A stretch of 6,127 nucleotides of DNA, taken from the NCBI GenBank assembly GCA_026388615.1, contig JAPLJL010000402.1:1-6127 (forward strand). Direction: 5' to 3'. Positions 5,584 through 6,127 of this stretch are shown here, piece after piece. Under the pieces are notes generated by a model. It had not been told where the DNA came from, did not search any database, and saw only the letters and a list, made by a program, of their open reading frames with translations. The DNA is from Pseudomonadota bacterium. GTDB taxonomy: Bacteria; Desulfobacterota; JAPLJL01. Numbering within the stretch: position 1 is the first letter of the stretch; each line of letters starts with the position of its first letter. The position numbers and the translations under genes were made by a program.

Positions 5584-5898
5584 TTAAGAAACCCACACAA
5601 AGAAAAGACCGACCAGAAGAAGCAGGACCAAAGTTGAGATATAGCCGAACGGCTTAGTTTTTCTTTTCAGCCATTTCGCCAGTACTATCCCCAGAAAAAT
5701 CGCGATTAGAAGTGAAGATATCAGGGTGATTAACATAAGGGTTTTCCCCCCGAGAAAATCCATTACCTTAACCGAGAATGTCAGTAGGTGGAGGATGGAA
5801 TAAAAGGCAAATAGAAAAATCAGGAATCCCGAGAAAATCCCGGCGAATACCCGGTTCCAGGTGGGGGAGGATGTGGATTGATTATTGGAATCGCTCAT
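5584..5898 (-). CDS. Small three-helix membrane protein of unknown function
   Basis: I do not recognise the family. The 104-residue product has a polar, Ser/Asn/Thr-rich N-terminus (1-15) without a cleavable signal. Three hydrophobic segments follow at about 16-42, 53-76 and 85-103, and a basic stretch, KWLKRKTK, lies at 75-82 between the second and third. By the positive-inside rule this loop should be cytoplasmic, placing the N-terminus outside and the C-terminus (WVS) outside. The coding potential is credible because the hydrophobic pattern is clear and no competing frame is better. The ATG at 5898 has only a weak purine-rich GAAGCG upstream. The gene is visibly more AT-rich than thiC or nrdJ and has repeat DNA on both sides, so it may have been acquired separately. 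It has no same-strand neighbour in the window to suggest a role. Confidence 0.7.
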   Translation of the reverse strand: MSDSNNQSTSSPTWNRVFAGIFSGFLIFLFAFYSILHLLTFSVKVMDFLGGKTLMLITLISSLLIAIFLGIVLAKWLKRKTKPFGYISTLVLLLLVGLFFVWVS

Positions 5899-5914
5899 TA
5901 TCGCGCTTCATATA

Positions 5915-6054
5915 TGTCATTGCGAGCCCGCAGGGCGTGGCAATCGCGTTTTTGCGTCGGCGGTACTGAGATTGCGGAGCCTGTTCCGAGCGAAGCGAGG
6001 AATCTCTGAGTTTGATTCGAATTTGCTTTGCAACCACTTCATTCCTCGCAATGA
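5915..6054. repeat. TGTCATTGCGAG-type composite palindromic element, copy 2
   Basis: The outer ends TCATTGCGAG (5917-5926) and CTCGCAATGA (6045-6054) are exact ten-base inverted repeats. Inside lies a second palindrome with GAGATT (5968-5973) and AATCTC (6001-6006) as its ends and a GAGCGAAGCGAGGAATCTC-type right arm. The first 33 bases match the right arm of copy 1 at 5497-5529. This suggests a compound of two related repeats, one nested in the other. It carries no gene. Its left end is only 16 bases from the start codon of the small membrane protein gene. Confidence 0.7.
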
Positions 6055-6127
6055 TTTTTCTGTGGGTTTATTACAAACTCTATTATTCATATTACATTAA
6101 ATCAGGGTGGGTTTCCAATGAAATAAT
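6055..6127. other. AT-rich right edge with no recognisable gene
   Basis: The last 73 bases are AT-rich, with patches such as TTATTACAAACTC and TCATATTACATTAAATC. They could hold a promoter for a gene beyond the window, but no -35/-10 pair stands out. The ATG at 6118 is followed by AAA and then TAA, so it starts no gene. Confidence 0.5.

Noticed and set aside
6118..6127. Start of a new gene at the right edge
   Set aside because: The ATG is followed by AAA and TAA, so the frame closes after two codons.

Overview
The window looks like chromosomal DNA from a GC-rich bacterium, probably an uncultured environmental lineage that can live without oxygen. The evidence is an adenosylcobalamin-dependent (class II) ribonucleotide reductase, a TPP-riboswitch-controlled thiC and a cyclic-di-GMP protein. 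The spacers also carry several kinds of dispersed palindromic repeat (TGTCATTGCGAG type, GCAACC/GGTTGC type, TTGGAATTTGG type). I associate these with genomes such as Omnitrophota, Desulfobacterota or Dehalococcoidia, but the phylum cannot be fixed from this sequence.

Layout. Positions 1-1285 (minus) hold thiC, cut by the window edge just after its iron-sulfur cysteine motif, so only the last few residues are missing. Its leader (1286-1630) carries, in transcription order, a candidate promoter, a clear TPP riboswitch aptamer (1588-1486), a candidate terminator hairpin, and an AT-rich TTGGA-type repeat that runs to the thiC Shine-Dalgarno sequence. Positions 1658-2839 (minus) encode a 393-residue GGDEF-PilZ protein with its own good sigma70-like promoter. 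A 362-bp divergent spacer (2840-3201) separates it from nrdJ (3202-5289, plus), a class II ribonucleotide reductase with an N-terminal ATP-cone. Positions 5290-5583 are a gene-free patchwork of repeats. A small three-helix membrane protein of unknown function (5584-5898, minus) is AT-rich compared with its neighbours. A second copy of the TGTCATTGCGAG palindromic element (5915-6054) lies directly upstream of its start. The last 73 bases hold no recognisable gene.

The genes do not form one pathway. thiC makes the thiamine pyrimidine under TPP feedback. The GGDEF-PilZ protein probably makes and/or senses c-di-GMP. nrdJ supplies deoxyribonucleotides independently of oxygen. I found no clearly new multi-gene system. 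The points most worth a second look are the repeat-loaded thiC leader, the 21-bp-phased direct repeat in front of an nrdJ that lacks a Shine-Dalgarno, and the orphan membrane protein bracketed by palindromic repeats.
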